A stretch of DNA of 64,000 nucleotides from an uncultured Candidatus Entotheonella sp. (GTDB lineage Bacteria > Tectomicrobia > Entotheonellia > Entotheonellales > Entotheonellaceae): contig OY282375.1 in NCBI GenBank assembly GCA_958295825.1, forward strand, positions 1,783,489 to 1,847,488. Direction: 5' to 3'. Position numbers and translations under genes: made by a program. Below are positions 18,010 through 25,947 of the stretch, in pieces (positions within the stretch are counted from its first letter, which is position 1; every line of letters begins with the position of its first letter). A model generated the notes under the pieces. The model had not been told where the DNA came from. It did no database searches and saw only the letters and a program-made list of their open reading frames with translations.

Positions 18010-18366
18010 GTGGAAGAGCGAACGATACTGACGGCACTGGGGAATATCGTGGGTTCTCTTGGGACGTTGTCGCTCGTTGCGACAGCGCCGGACGATCCCT
18101 TGGCGTTGCCGGAGCCTCCGGGCTCGGAGCAGACGGCGGCGTATGAAACGCACGTCGGCGCCATCAAGGGCCAAGTGGATGCGAGCTACCACAACCTGCT
18201 GGCCATGTCGGCGCGGGATTACCAGGCGGGATACGCTGACCGCGCTGGGCTGTACCTGCTGGAGTTCCTGGGCAAACTCAAGGAAGAACCCGGCTATGAC
18301 CGGGACTTTTCCGCCGAGGGCCAGCGCACCCTGGCCACGTATGTCGCCGACTTGCGGGAACTTTGA
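18010..18366 (+). CDS. Small unknown protein leading the nor operon
   Basis: A 118-residue protein, MEERTILTALGNIVG..., not recognised. The GTG at 18010 is preferred over the in-frame ATG at 17932 because a perfect AGGAGG lies 7 bases upstream. A weakly hydrophobic stretch (LGNIVGSLGTLSLVATA) is near the N-terminus, then a Pro-rich turn and an amphipathic helical part (YHNLLAMSARDYQAGYADRAGLYLLEFLGKL). The stop is 27 bases before norC, and the same promoter appears to serve both, so a role with the nitric oxide reductase is likely but unproven. Confidence 0.65.
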   Translation: MEERTILTALGNIVGSLGTLSLVATAPDDPLALPEPPGSEQTAAYETHVGAIKGQVDASYHNLLAMSARDYQAGYADRAGLYLLEFLGKLKEEPGYDRDFSAEGQRTLATYVADLREL

Positions 18367-18393
18367 TATCTCATTGGCCTGGGAGGTGAGATC

Positions 18394-19125
18394 ATGCTTT
18401 CGAAATCCGCAGCGCGGGCGTTCTTTCTGATCGGCACCATCGGGTTTTCGGTCATTTTCCTGCTGTTGACGCTCGACACCATCCGTCGGGTGCCGGAGCA
18501 GACCAACGCCGCCAACCTGACGCCGCAGGCGATTGCGGGCAAGCACTTGTGGGACAAGAGCAACTGCATGGGCTGCCACACCATTCTGGGGGAGGGCGCC
18601 TATTACGCGCCGGAACTGACCAAGGTCTACGAACGACGCGGGCCGGCGTTCATCAAGGCGATGCTGCGCGACCCGGAGGCCATGTATCCCGGGCAGCGGC
18701 GGATGGTGAAGTACGACTTCACGGACGAGGAAATGGAGGCTATGGTCGCCTTTCTCAAGTGGATCGGCGAGATGGACCTCAACGGCTTTCCGCCCGAGCC
18801 CACCCTGCTGCCGGTGGCGGTGCCGACGCCGGCGGTGGGCGCGGACGTCGTAGCGGCAGTCGAGCGTCCCAAGGTGTTCAACCAGCTTTGCATCGCCTGT
18901 CACAGCCTGGGCGGGCAGGGCGGCATCGTGGGGCCGGCGCTGGACGACGTGGGCAACCGCCTCAGCTACGACGACCTCGTCCCGTGGCTGACCGATCCGC
19001 AACAGATCAAGCCCGGCACGGCCATGCCGAAGCTGCCGCTGTCAAGCGCCGACGTCGTCGAACTCGCCTCCTTTCTGTCTCAGATGAAGCAACAACCCAG
19101 CAGCACGGGGGAGGGCTCCAACTGA
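18394..19125 (+). CDS. norC: Nitric oxide reductase cytochrome c subunit NorC with extra haem domain
   Basis: Electron-entry subunit of the membrane nitric oxide reductase. It has an N-terminal membrane anchor (about 8-27), then a NorC domain with haem site CMGCH at residues 58-62, the LGEGAYYAPELTKVY segment and a Met ligand region. NorC is normally about 150 residues; here there are 243, and after a Pro-rich linker (PEPTLLPVAVPTPAVG) a second cytochrome c domain appears, with CIACH at 166-170 and GTAMPKLP. It may bring an integral electron donor. GGAGGTGAGATC precedes the ATG. Its stop overlaps the norB start (TGATG). Confidence 0.92.
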   Translation: MLSKSAARAFFLIGTIGFSVIFLLLTLDTIRRVPEQTNAANLTPQAIAGKHLWDKSNCMGCHTILGEGAYYAPELTKVYERRGPAFIKAMLRDPEAMYPGQRRMVKYDFTDEEMEAMVAFLKWIGEMDLNGFPPEPTLLPVAVPTPAVGADVVAAVERPKVFNQLCIACHSLGGQGGIVGPALDDVGNRLSYDDLVPWLTDPQQIKPGTAMPKLPLSSADVVELASFLSQMKQQPSSTGEGSN

Positions 19126-20474
19126 TGAAATATCAGTCACAGAAAATCGCCTACTATTTCTTCGCGGTGTCGATGCTGCTGTTGTGCTTGCAAATCCTCT
19201 ACGGCTTCATCATGGCCTTTGCCCACGTGGGCTACGACGTGCTGCACGCCGTTATCCCCTTCAACGTGGCGCGCGCCACCCACCTCAACCTGCTCGTTGT
19301 CTGGCTGCTCAGCGGCTTCATGGGCGCGGCGCATTTCATCATTCCCGACGAGATCGGTCAGGAACTGTATTCGCCCCGGCTGGCCGTCGTGCAGCTCGTC
19401 AGCCTGGTGCTTGTCGGCGTGATCGCCATTATCGGCTTTCACTTCCAGTGGTGGGAGGGGCGGAAGTTCCTCGAAATCCCGCGCCCGCTGGATTACCTGG
19501 TGGTGGTGAACGTCCTGATGTTCATCGCCAACATCGGCATGACGCTGTGGCGGAGTACCCGCCGCACCACCACGAGCATCGTGTTGTTCATGGGGCTGCT
19601 GTCGGCGGCGCTGCTGTACCTGCCGGGCATGATCGACACCACCAACCAGACGATGGATTCCTACTGGCGCTGGTGGGTGGTGCACCTGTGGGTCGAGGGC
19701 GTGTGGGAGCTCATCATGGGCGCCATCCTGGCGTACCTGCTCATCAAGCTGACTGGCGTCGACCGCGAGATGATCGAGAAATGGCTGTATCTCATCGTCG
19801 GCCTGACGTTCCTGTCCGGCATTCTGGGCACCGGGCACCATTACTACTACATCGGCACGCCGAGCTACTGGCTGTGGATCGGCGGCATCTTCAGCGCCCT
19901 GGAGCCACTGGCCTTCTTCGGCATGGCGGTGTACGCGGTGGCCATGGTGCGGCGCGGCGGGCGTCGGCATCCCAACTCCCTGGCGCTGTCGTGGACGGTG
20001 GGTTGCGCCATCATGTCGTTCGTCGGCGCCGGCGTGCTGGGCTTCGCGCACACCCTGCCGCAGGTCAACCTGTACACCCACGGCACGCTGGTGACGGCCA
20101 TGCACGGGCACTTGGCGTTCTGGGGCGCCTACGCCATGCTGGTGCTCGGCATGATTTCTTACGCCCTGCCGCTGCTCACCGGGCGCAAGCTCTACAACAC
20201 CGGCGCCGCGGCGTTTGCCTTCTGGACGTCCAACATCGGCATGGTCAGCATGACGGCGGCGTTCGCCGTGGCGGGGGTGACGCAGGTGTACCTCGAACGC
20301 CGGGTGGGCATGGATTTTCTCGCCGTCCAAGAGGAGTTGGCGGTGCACTTCTGGGGCGTCGTGTTGGCGGCTGCCCTGTTCACCGTCGGCATCCTGGCGT
20401 TTGTCTACACCTTTGTGAAGTCCGGCTGGCCGGTGGGCGAGGTCAATGCGTCGGTGCCCCCCGAGTACGCCTGA
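19125..20474 (+). CDS. norB: Nitric oxide reductase large subunit NorB
   Basis: Catalytic haem-copper-superfamily subunit, 449 residues with about 12 membrane segments, that reduces two NO to N2O. Visible ligands: His53 (ATHLNLLV) for the low-spin haem, and HLWVEGVWE with His187, Glu191 and Glu195. His238-His239 (GTGHHYYYIG) and Glu260 (SALEPLAFF) follow. These match canonical cNOR, including the iron-B Glu, so it is not a nitric-oxide dismutase-like variant. It overlaps norC by one base. There is no quinol-oxidising N-terminal extension; electrons must come through NorC. Confidence 0.96.
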   Translation: MKYQSQKIAYYFFAVSMLLLCLQILYGFIMAFAHVGYDVLHAVIPFNVARATHLNLLVVWLLSGFMGAAHFIIPDEIGQELYSPRLAVVQLVSLVLVGVIAIIGFHFQWWEGRKFLEIPRPLDYLVVVNVLMFIANIGMTLWRSTRRTTTSIVLFMGLLSAALLYLPGMIDTTNQTMDSYWRWWVVHLWVEGVWELIMGAILAYLLIKLTGVDREMIEKWLYLIVGLTFLSGILGTGHHYYYIGTPSYWLWIGGIFSALEPLAFFGMAVYAVAMVRRGGRRHPNSLALSWTVGCAIMSFVGAGVLGFAHTLPQVNLYTHGTLVTAMHGHLAFWGAYAMLVLGMISYALPLLTGRKLYNTGAAAFAFWTSNIGMVSMTAAFAVAGVTQVYLERRVGMDFLAVQEELAVHFWGVVLAAALFTVGILAFVYTFVKSGWPVGEVNASVPPEYA

Positions 20475-20482
20475 GCAGTGCG

Positions 20483-21256
20483 ATGAGCGTTCCTTACTAC
20501 CGCCCCATCCAGCGGGAAGTGGAGGTTTTCGAGCACGCCTGTCGCAACCGGCTGGCGCTGATGATCAAGGGACCCACGGGCTGCGGCAAAACGCGCTTCG
20601 TGGAGGCGATGGCGGCGAAGTTCGAGCGCCCCCTGGTGACGGTGGCCTGTCACGATGACACCACGGCCACCGACCTGCTGGGGCGCTACTTGGTGGAGGG
20701 CGGCGACACCGTGTGGCAAGACGGGCCGCTGACCCGCGCCGTCCGGCAGGGCGCCATCCTGTACCTCGACGAGATCGTCGAAGCGCGCGAAGACGTGGTC
20801 GTGGTGCTGCACTCCTTGGCCGACCACCGCCGGCAGGTCTATCTCGACCGCCTGAACGAAACGCTGACCGCCCCCGCCGAATTCATGCTGGTGATCAGTT
20901 TCAATCCCGGCTATCAACGCGGCTTCAAAGAGCTCAAGCCGTCGACCCGGCAGCGTTTCGTGGGCCTGAGCTTCCAGTACCCCGAGCCGGCGGTCGAGGC
21001 CGAGATCGTGGCGCAGGAAAGCGGCATCGATCTGGCCATGGCCAAGCGCCTGGTCGCCTTCGCCGGCAAGGTGCGAAACCTGCAGGAATTCGGCCTCAGC
21101 GCCACCGCCTCCACCCGCCTGTTGGCCCACGCGGGCCGTCTCATGCACACCGGCATGCCGCCGCGCACGGCGTGCCACGTCGGCGTCATCGAGCCTTTGA
21201 CCGATGACGCCGACATCCGCAGTGCCCTGCAAGACACGGCAAACCTGATCCTGTGA
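20483..21256 (+). CDS. norQ: NorQ, MoxR-type AAA ATPase
   Basis: A 257-residue MoxR-family AAA+ ATPase that works with NorD to insert or activate the non-haem iron of NorB. Walker A is GPTGCGKT (30-37), Walker B is AILYLDEIVEAREDVV, sensor 1 sits in LVISFNPGYQ and the arginine finger region is LKPSTRQRFVG. It starts 8 bases after norB and overlaps norD by 4 bases (GTGA). Confidence 0.95.
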   Translation: MSVPYYRPIQREVEVFEHACRNRLALMIKGPTGCGKTRFVEAMAAKFERPLVTVACHDDTTATDLLGRYLVEGGDTVWQDGPLTRAVRQGAILYLDEIVEAREDVVVVLHSLADHRRQVYLDRLNETLTAPAEFMLVISFNPGYQRGFKELKPSTRQRFVGLSFQYPEPAVEAEIVAQESGIDLAMAKRLVAFAGKVRNLQEFGLSATASTRLLAHAGRLMHTGMPPRTACHVGVIEPLTDDADIRSALQDTANLIL

Positions 21257-23205
21257 GCTGGGACGAGGCGCTCTTCCGACTCGCCTGGAAGCTCAAGCGC
21301 GGCCGCCGTCACGCCGCTGCCGAGCCCGAGCGCCAACGGGAAGCCAGACTTGCCGACCTGAAAACCTCGCTGACCCTGGTGGCTCGCGCCCTGAGTGGCG
21401 AGGCCCTGGAGATTCAGGAAGCCGAACACGTCGGCGGCTACGCCGGCGAGGTCATCTACCTACCCCGAACCATCCATTTGGCGCCTGCTCCCGACGACAA
21501 CGCCCGCGTTTACCTGTACCGCGTCGCCTATGCCGTCGTCTCTCGCCGGTTGGGCTTCACGCTGCCGCCGGGTTTGCCCGCAGATTTCCGCATCTTCCGC
21601 ACCCTCGTGGCCGTGCCCCCAACCCGCCGGGCGTTTGAATCGGCCATGCCGGCTTCGCAGGTCCTTCACCACACATTCGGCTCCCTGTTGCTGCGGGAAC
21701 GCCCGCTACCCGCGACGATGGATACGATGGACGCGCGCCTGGAAGCATTAACGCTGGCGTTGTTGGGGCGGGAACCCGGCACACCAAAGCCATTGTCCGG
21801 GCTCCTGCAATCTATCGTCACTGCTGCTCGACCCTGGGACGAAAGCGCGTTGCACGACCTCTGGCGCCAGTTTCGACACGGCGTACGTCGCGTCGCGCGT
21901 CGCGCACCGGCTCCGCCTCTGATTCTGTGGGGCCAACTCATGCCGTTCCAGGCCGAACCGCGGCCCGCTGCGCCGGGGAGTCCGCAGCAGCGCCTTGCCG
22001 CGTCGTCCTTTCCGAGCGGCACCGAACTCCCCGGCAAGCCGAAGGAAGACGTGCGGCGGGTCGTCCTGGATCACAAGGACATCGAAAACGACACCCTCAT
22101 CCACACGTTCGAGAAGATCGAAACCGCCGAGGAGTTCAGCGGCGTAACACGCACGCCAGACGGCGCCGACGAGCTCGCCCACCACACCGAGGCCCTCGAC
22201 GAGCTCGACATGCGGGAGGTGGTGAGAACCAATACCCCGACGCACTCCGTGTACAAGGCCGACCTGCGGCTCGGTGACGATACCGGCGACCTGGAATCCG
22301 CCGAGTCTCAGTCCGGCACTGCCTTCGCCTATGACGAATGGGATGGCAGGGCGCAGCGCTACCGGCCCGCGTGGTGCACCGTGTACGTCAACCAGTCGAC
22401 GGCCCCTGCGGGTGCCGATCAGACGGTGGCGGCCATCCTGCGCAAGCACGCCCGTGTGGTGCACGAGGTGCGCTTGTTGCTCGACAAGCTGCGGCATCAA
22501 CGTTTGCTGCGGAACCGGCAAACCGAGGGGACGGACATCGACGTTGATGCGGTCGTCGACCGTTATGCCACGGTGCGCGGCGGCCAGCGACCCGACGAGC
22601 GGCTGTATCTGGCGCAGCGACGGCAGCGGCGCGATCTGGTGACCCTGCTGCTGATCGACGTGAGCGCCTCGACCGACGCCTGGATTGAGGGCTCACGCGT
22701 GCTTGACATCGCCACGGAATCGGCGTTGGTGCTGGGGGAGGTGCTGTCACAGTGGGGGGATCACGTCGGCATGGCCGGCTTCTACAGCAACACCCGGCGC
22801 GACTGCCGGTTCGTCATGCTGAAGCCATTTGACGCCGACTGGCACCGCAGCCGCGCCGCGCTCACGGGCCTTGAACCGACGGGCTACACCCGCATCGGAC
22901 CCGCCGTGCGCCACGGCACCGCGTTGCTGCAGGGCCAGCGGGCCGCCAGGAAACTGCTGCTGATGCTCAGCGACGGCAAGCCGGTCGATTACGACCGCTA
23001 CGAGGGACGCTACGGCATCGCCGACATTCGTCAGGCCATTCGGGAGGCGCACCACAGCCGCATCCACACCTATGCCCTCGCCATCGACGTGCAGGCCAAG
23101 CTCTACCTGCCGCAGATGTTCGGCAGCGGTTCGTTCCGCATCCTGCCGCATCCGGCCTATCTGGTACGCGGCTTGTCAGAGGTGTACGGCCAATTGGCCC
23201 GCTGA
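21253..23205 (+). CDS. norD: NorD, VWA-domain activator of nitric oxide reductase
   Basis: A 650-residue cytoplasmic partner of NorQ. The C-terminal von Willebrand factor A domain contains the metal-ion site DVSASTD (near residue 468) with GYTRIGPAVRHG and LLMLSDGKPVDYDRYEGRYG, all typical of NorD. The N-terminal half is helical, with a variable acidic centre. GTG start overlapping norQ. Part of the 3' end is repeated in broken form at 23.7-24.0 kb. Confidence 0.95.
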   Translation: MSWDEALFRLAWKLKRGRRHAAAEPERQREARLADLKTSLTLVARALSGEALEIQEAEHVGGYAGEVIYLPRTIHLAPAPDDNARVYLYRVAYAVVSRRLGFTLPPGLPADFRIFRTLVAVPPTRRAFESAMPASQVLHHTFGSLLLRERPLPATMDTMDARLEALTLALLGREPGTPKPLSGLLQSIVTAARPWDESALHDLWRQFRHGVRRVARRAPAPPLILWGQLMPFQAEPRPAAPGSPQQRLAASSFPSGTELPGKPKEDVRRVVLDHKDIENDTLIHTFEKIETAEEFSGVTRTPDGADELAHHTEALDELDMREVVRTNTPTHSVYKADLRLGDDTGDLESAESQSGTAFAYDEWDGRAQRYRPAWCTVYVNQSTAPAGADQTVAAILRKHARVVHEVRLLLDKLRHQRLLRNRQTEGTDIDVDAVVDRYATVRGGQRPDERLYLAQRRQRRDLVTLLLIDVSASTDAWIEGSRVLDIATESALVLGEVLSQWGDHVGMAGFYSNTRRDCRFVMLKPFDADWHRSRAALTGLEPTGYTRIGPAVRHGTALLQGQRAARKLLLMLSDGKPVDYDRYEGRYGIADIRQAIREAHHSRIHTYALAIDVQAKLYLPQMFGSGSFRILPHPAYLVRGLSEVYGQLAR

Positions 23206-23271
23206 GCACGTCACGATGGGGTTGCGCGCCATGGCGGCCGGCTCCGGCGGTATCCCTAGGGAGAGACGAAA

Positions 23272-23704
23272 GTGAGGTGTCAGCATATACTCGTTCCGAT
23301 AGACTTCAGCCCGGATTCCGAGCATGCCTTGGGCTTGTGCCATAGGACTTGCGCAACAATTCCAGACGCAATTGACCCTGTTACGCGAGCTACGTTCCCG
23401 AAGCCGCAGAGGTAAACCTCTCAGCCTATTTGGAGAAAGTGGGATCTGAGGCGGTGCAGGGAATGGCGGCCTGCCGGAAACGGTAGAGGATACCGGGGTG
23501 AACGCTGACGTACTCACGGTCCGTGGCGCGCCGTCACACAAGATCGTCGAGGCCGCACGGGACAAACAGGTCGATCTCGTCGTGATGGGAACCCATGGAC
23601 GCACGGGGTTACAGCACCTGCTCATTGGCAGTGTGGCGGAGCGAGTGGTACGCCTCGCGCCATGCCCGGTGATGGTAACCCCCCATAAGCCCAAAAAGGA
23701 CTAA
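23272..23704 (+). pseudogene. Universal stress protein (UspA family), decayed
   Basis: A GTG at 23272 opens a typical UspA N-terminus (QHILVPIDFSPDSEHALGL). The frame is then lost, but neighbouring frames continue the family: LAQQFQTQLTLL, then VPEAAEVNLSAYLEKV, then VEDTGVNADVLTVRGAPSHKIVEAA and VDLVVMGTHGRTGLQHLLIGSVAERVVRLAPCPVMVT, the canonical C-terminus. At least three frameshifts are needed to join them. Repaired length would be about 145 residues, the normal size. Located straight after norD. Confidence 0.85.
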
Positions 23705-23718
23705 GCCGGTGCTTCCAA

Positions 23719-24040
23719 ATGCCTGCTGCTGATCGATAATGAGTGCCTCGACCGAATCCGCATTGGGCCCGCCGTGCGCCACGGCACCGCATTGCTGAAG
23801 GGCCAGCGGGCCGCCAAGAAGTTGTTGCTGCTGCTCAGCGACGGCAAGCTGTCGATTACGACCGCTACGCGGGGCGTTACGGCATCGCCGACATTCGGGA
23901 GGCGTGTCAGGCTCGCATCCACACTTACGCCCCGGCATCGACGTGCAGGCCAAGCTCTACCTGCCGCAGATGTTCGGTAGCGGTTCATTCCGCATCCTGC
24001 CGTGCCTGCCCCATCTGGTACGCGGCCTGTCCAGAGGTGG
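23719..24040 (+). pseudogene. Broken partial duplicate of the norD 3' end
   Basis: From about 23719 the sequence repeats norD: CTGCTGATCGA...GCCTCGACCGA matches norD near 22650-22680, then about 215 bases are missing. The match resumes with RIGPAVRHGTALL...QRAA.KLLL.LSDGK and runs to YLPQMFGSGSFRILP and LVRGL. Identity is high but not perfect, and small indels break the frame. It is a relic of a duplication or of a second nor locus. The 250 bases after it (to 24299) hold no convincing gene. Confidence 0.85.
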
Positions 24041-24299
24041 GGGCAACGGGTACGCTGACGCCGGCGGCCTACGTAGCGTGCAGGTTGCCGCTACGAAGAA
24101 CGGTGAGGCAAGCAATACTCCTGCGCGAGACAACGCGAACCGGAATCTTGTTTGGCAGCGGCCATAACTACTCCTCCCGCGCCGATAAAAAGCGTCAAAC
24201 CCGCCCTCGTGGATCAGATATCCCGGAAAGCTGCCCACAGCCAGATCAGGCCGCTGCCGATTGCAAAATATGCGACAAAGCATACGTCACGGGTGTGGA

Positions 24300-25703
24300 T
24301 CAGACTGGCTCCAACAGGAACAGTTCTCGCAGGCCGCCTTTCAGTTCCAGCCGGTCGCGTACTGAGAAGCGTCTGCGAATCTCCGCCTCAAAATTCTCGG
24401 ACGTATAGTCCGCATAGTCCTCACGCTTGTTCTCAATCAGTTTCTGGAACATTTCATCGTTGCGCCCGACGAATTCGATGATGACCGTAGCGTCCAGGCT
24501 TCGTAGCCAGCCGGTGAACAGCGGCAGCGGGATGTTCGCTGCGACGCGCACGTGATGAACCAGAGCCAAGCAGAGCACCATATCGGGACGGCGCCGCGCG
24601 TCAAACGCCGGGCGCTCGCAACCCGCCCAACCCTGTCCCGGCGAGAGGTTCGCAATATCCATCACCAGAGGAATGACGTTCTGCGGCCCGCCCTGCCGCG
24701 CCTCGCGGTAGAGCAGCTCGACGGCATCCTGGTCCGCGTCCATGGCAACGACCATTCCCGAGTGCTCGGCAGCGATACGCGCGAACGCGCCGGTATTCGC
24801 GCCCAGGTCCCAAGTCAGGCCGGGGCGCTGCGTCTCAGTGTGCCGCAGCACGAAATCCTTCTTCCGCTCGAAGTTGGTCGCGTCGTAGGAATGACTCTCG
24901 GGGTACTGCGACCAGTGTGAACGCGTCGGCCCATAGGACAGTCCGCTGATGAGCCGCCGCAGGCTGTCCAACAGCGCGAACAGCATCGTCTTCGGCTGTC
25001 GTCGACGTGGGCGCGCCGGTCGGAGAACGGCGCGCTCGGCCTTGGCGGGAAACCAGACGTGAGACAGGACGCCGCGCTTGAAACGCCGCAACCCGTAGAA
25101 GTACCGGCTCGCTTCCTCTGGCGGGATACCCTCGAGGCGCGAGCGGAGCAGCGGCTGAAACGGGATTCCCAGATGCGCCGTCAACAGCAACGGTGTCAGG
25201 AAGGTCGCGCAGAACTGACGATACCCCCGCCAGTATTCACCATCCTCCCACGGAACGAACGACGGTACGTCGATGAACACCGGCCGCGCGCCCATCCACT
25301 GCACGTTGAACGGCGTCGCGTCCTTGAGCAACCAGCCATTCCTGGCGCCCGTCTCCAGCAGCCGCAATTGCAGCAGCGCTGCGTCCTTGAGCATCGAGAA
25401 CGGCCACTCGTAGGGCCAGGTCACGAAGTCCACCGCCTCATGCTCCACGGCGGCGCTCCAGCCCTCTTTCATTACGTGGCGAGCGTTGGGGAGTTCCGGA
25501 TGAAGCAGTCGGGTCGCCACGACCTGACTGCCATCAACCAACTCCTTGAAAAAGGACTCGACAAGCAGCCTTTCCATAATCGCGGCTGCGGATTGATTCA
25601 GCCCACGAACGATGCGCTCATCTCCGGTATCCCGGACAACCCGGTACACCCGTCCGGCTGGGTCCTTGAACGATCCGCTGTCAGCCCTGAGCTTTTCTGT
25701 CAT
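24300..25703 (-). CDS. Class I SAM-dependent methyltransferase, large
   Basis: A 467-residue protein. The N-terminal 250 residues contain LLKDATPFNVQWMGARPVFIDVPSFVPW, a kinase-like or substrate-handling segment often seen in front of such methyltransferases. The C-terminal half is a Rossmann methyltransferase with LTWDLGANTGAFARIAAEHSG (SAM site) and MVLCLALVHHVRV. Start at the Met of MTEKLRADSG, 4 bases after the stop of the small membrane gene; an upstream in-frame ATG would overlap it. It is the third gene of a minus-strand operon with a sulfatase-fold enzyme, suggesting cell-surface polymer modification (inference). Confidence 0.75.
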   Translation of the reverse strand: MTEKLRADSGSFKDPAGRVYRVVRDTGDERIVRGLNQSAAAIMERLLVESFFKELVDGSQVVATRLLHPELPNARHVMKEGWSAAVEHEAVDFVTWPYEWPFSMLKDAALLQLRLLETGARNGWLLKDATPFNVQWMGARPVFIDVPSFVPWEDGEYWRGYRQFCATFLTPLLLTAHLGIPFQPLLRSRLEGIPPEEASRYFYGLRRFKRGVLSHVWFPAKAERAVLRPARPRRRQPKTMLFALLDSLRRLISGLSYGPTRSHWSQYPESHSYDATNFERKKDFVLRHTETQRPGLTWDLGANTGAFARIAAEHSGMVVAMDADQDAVELLYREARQGGPQNVIPLVMDIANLSPGQGWAGCERPAFDARRRPDMVLCLALVHHVRVAANIPLPLFTGWLRSLDATVIIEFVGRNDEMFQKLIENKREDYADYTSENFEAEIRRRFSVRDRLELKGGLRELFLLEPV

Positions 25704-25707
25704 CGGC

Positions 25708-25947
25708 TCATCCGTCCGTGGCGTCCGAAACGTCGCTATCCTCTGCCTTCCTGTCGCCACGGAAAACCCGGCGCTTCAAACGGCCAAGATATCCCCGGAT
25801 GATATAGCCACCTGCTGCCAGAAAGCCCAGCACACTGGTGATGACGAAGCCGGCGGAGCCGGGATCGACGTAGGCGTGAGCCGCGGTCGGCGCAAAGACA
25901 AACGCGGTGGCGGCGATCAACTGATCGCGCCGTATTGGTCTACTCAT
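25708..25947 (-). CDS. Small membrane protein with YVDPGSAG motif
   Basis: 79 residues: a signal-like N-terminus (about 8-25, ending AHA), then YVDPGSAGFVITSVLGFLAAGGYIIRGYLGRL, one membrane segment, and a basic tail. Short proteins with a Y(I/V)DPGS start after the signal peptide recur near polysaccharide and phosphotransferase genes; function unknown. It overlaps the sulfatase gene by 8 bases and is followed 4 bases later by the methyltransferase. Confidence 0.7.
   Translation of the reverse strand: MSRPIRRDQLIAATAFVFAPTAAHAYVDPGSAGFVITSVLGFLAAGGYIIRGYLGRLKRRVFRGDRKAEDSDVSDATDG

Noticed and set aside
18549..19124. N-terminal extension of NorB running back through norC in a second frame
   Set aside because: The residues before the Met at 19125 are Arg/Gly-rich shadow translation of norC; NorB homologues start at MKYQSQKIAYYF-type sequences.
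19184..20470. Long extension in front of NorQ inside norB
   Set aside because: It is the shadow of norB in another frame; composition is Arg/His/Gly-rich with no family match. NorQ starts at 20483.
19125..20474. NorB as a possible NO dismutase
   Set aside because: The iron-B His/Glu ligands (HLWVEGVWE, Glu260) are canonical and the gene sits with norC, norQ and norD, so ordinary cNOR is the better call.
24041..24299. Short hydrophobic frame on the minus strand (AYFAIGSGLIWLWAAF)
   Set aside because: No start codon in frame and only about 35 codons; kept as noncoding.
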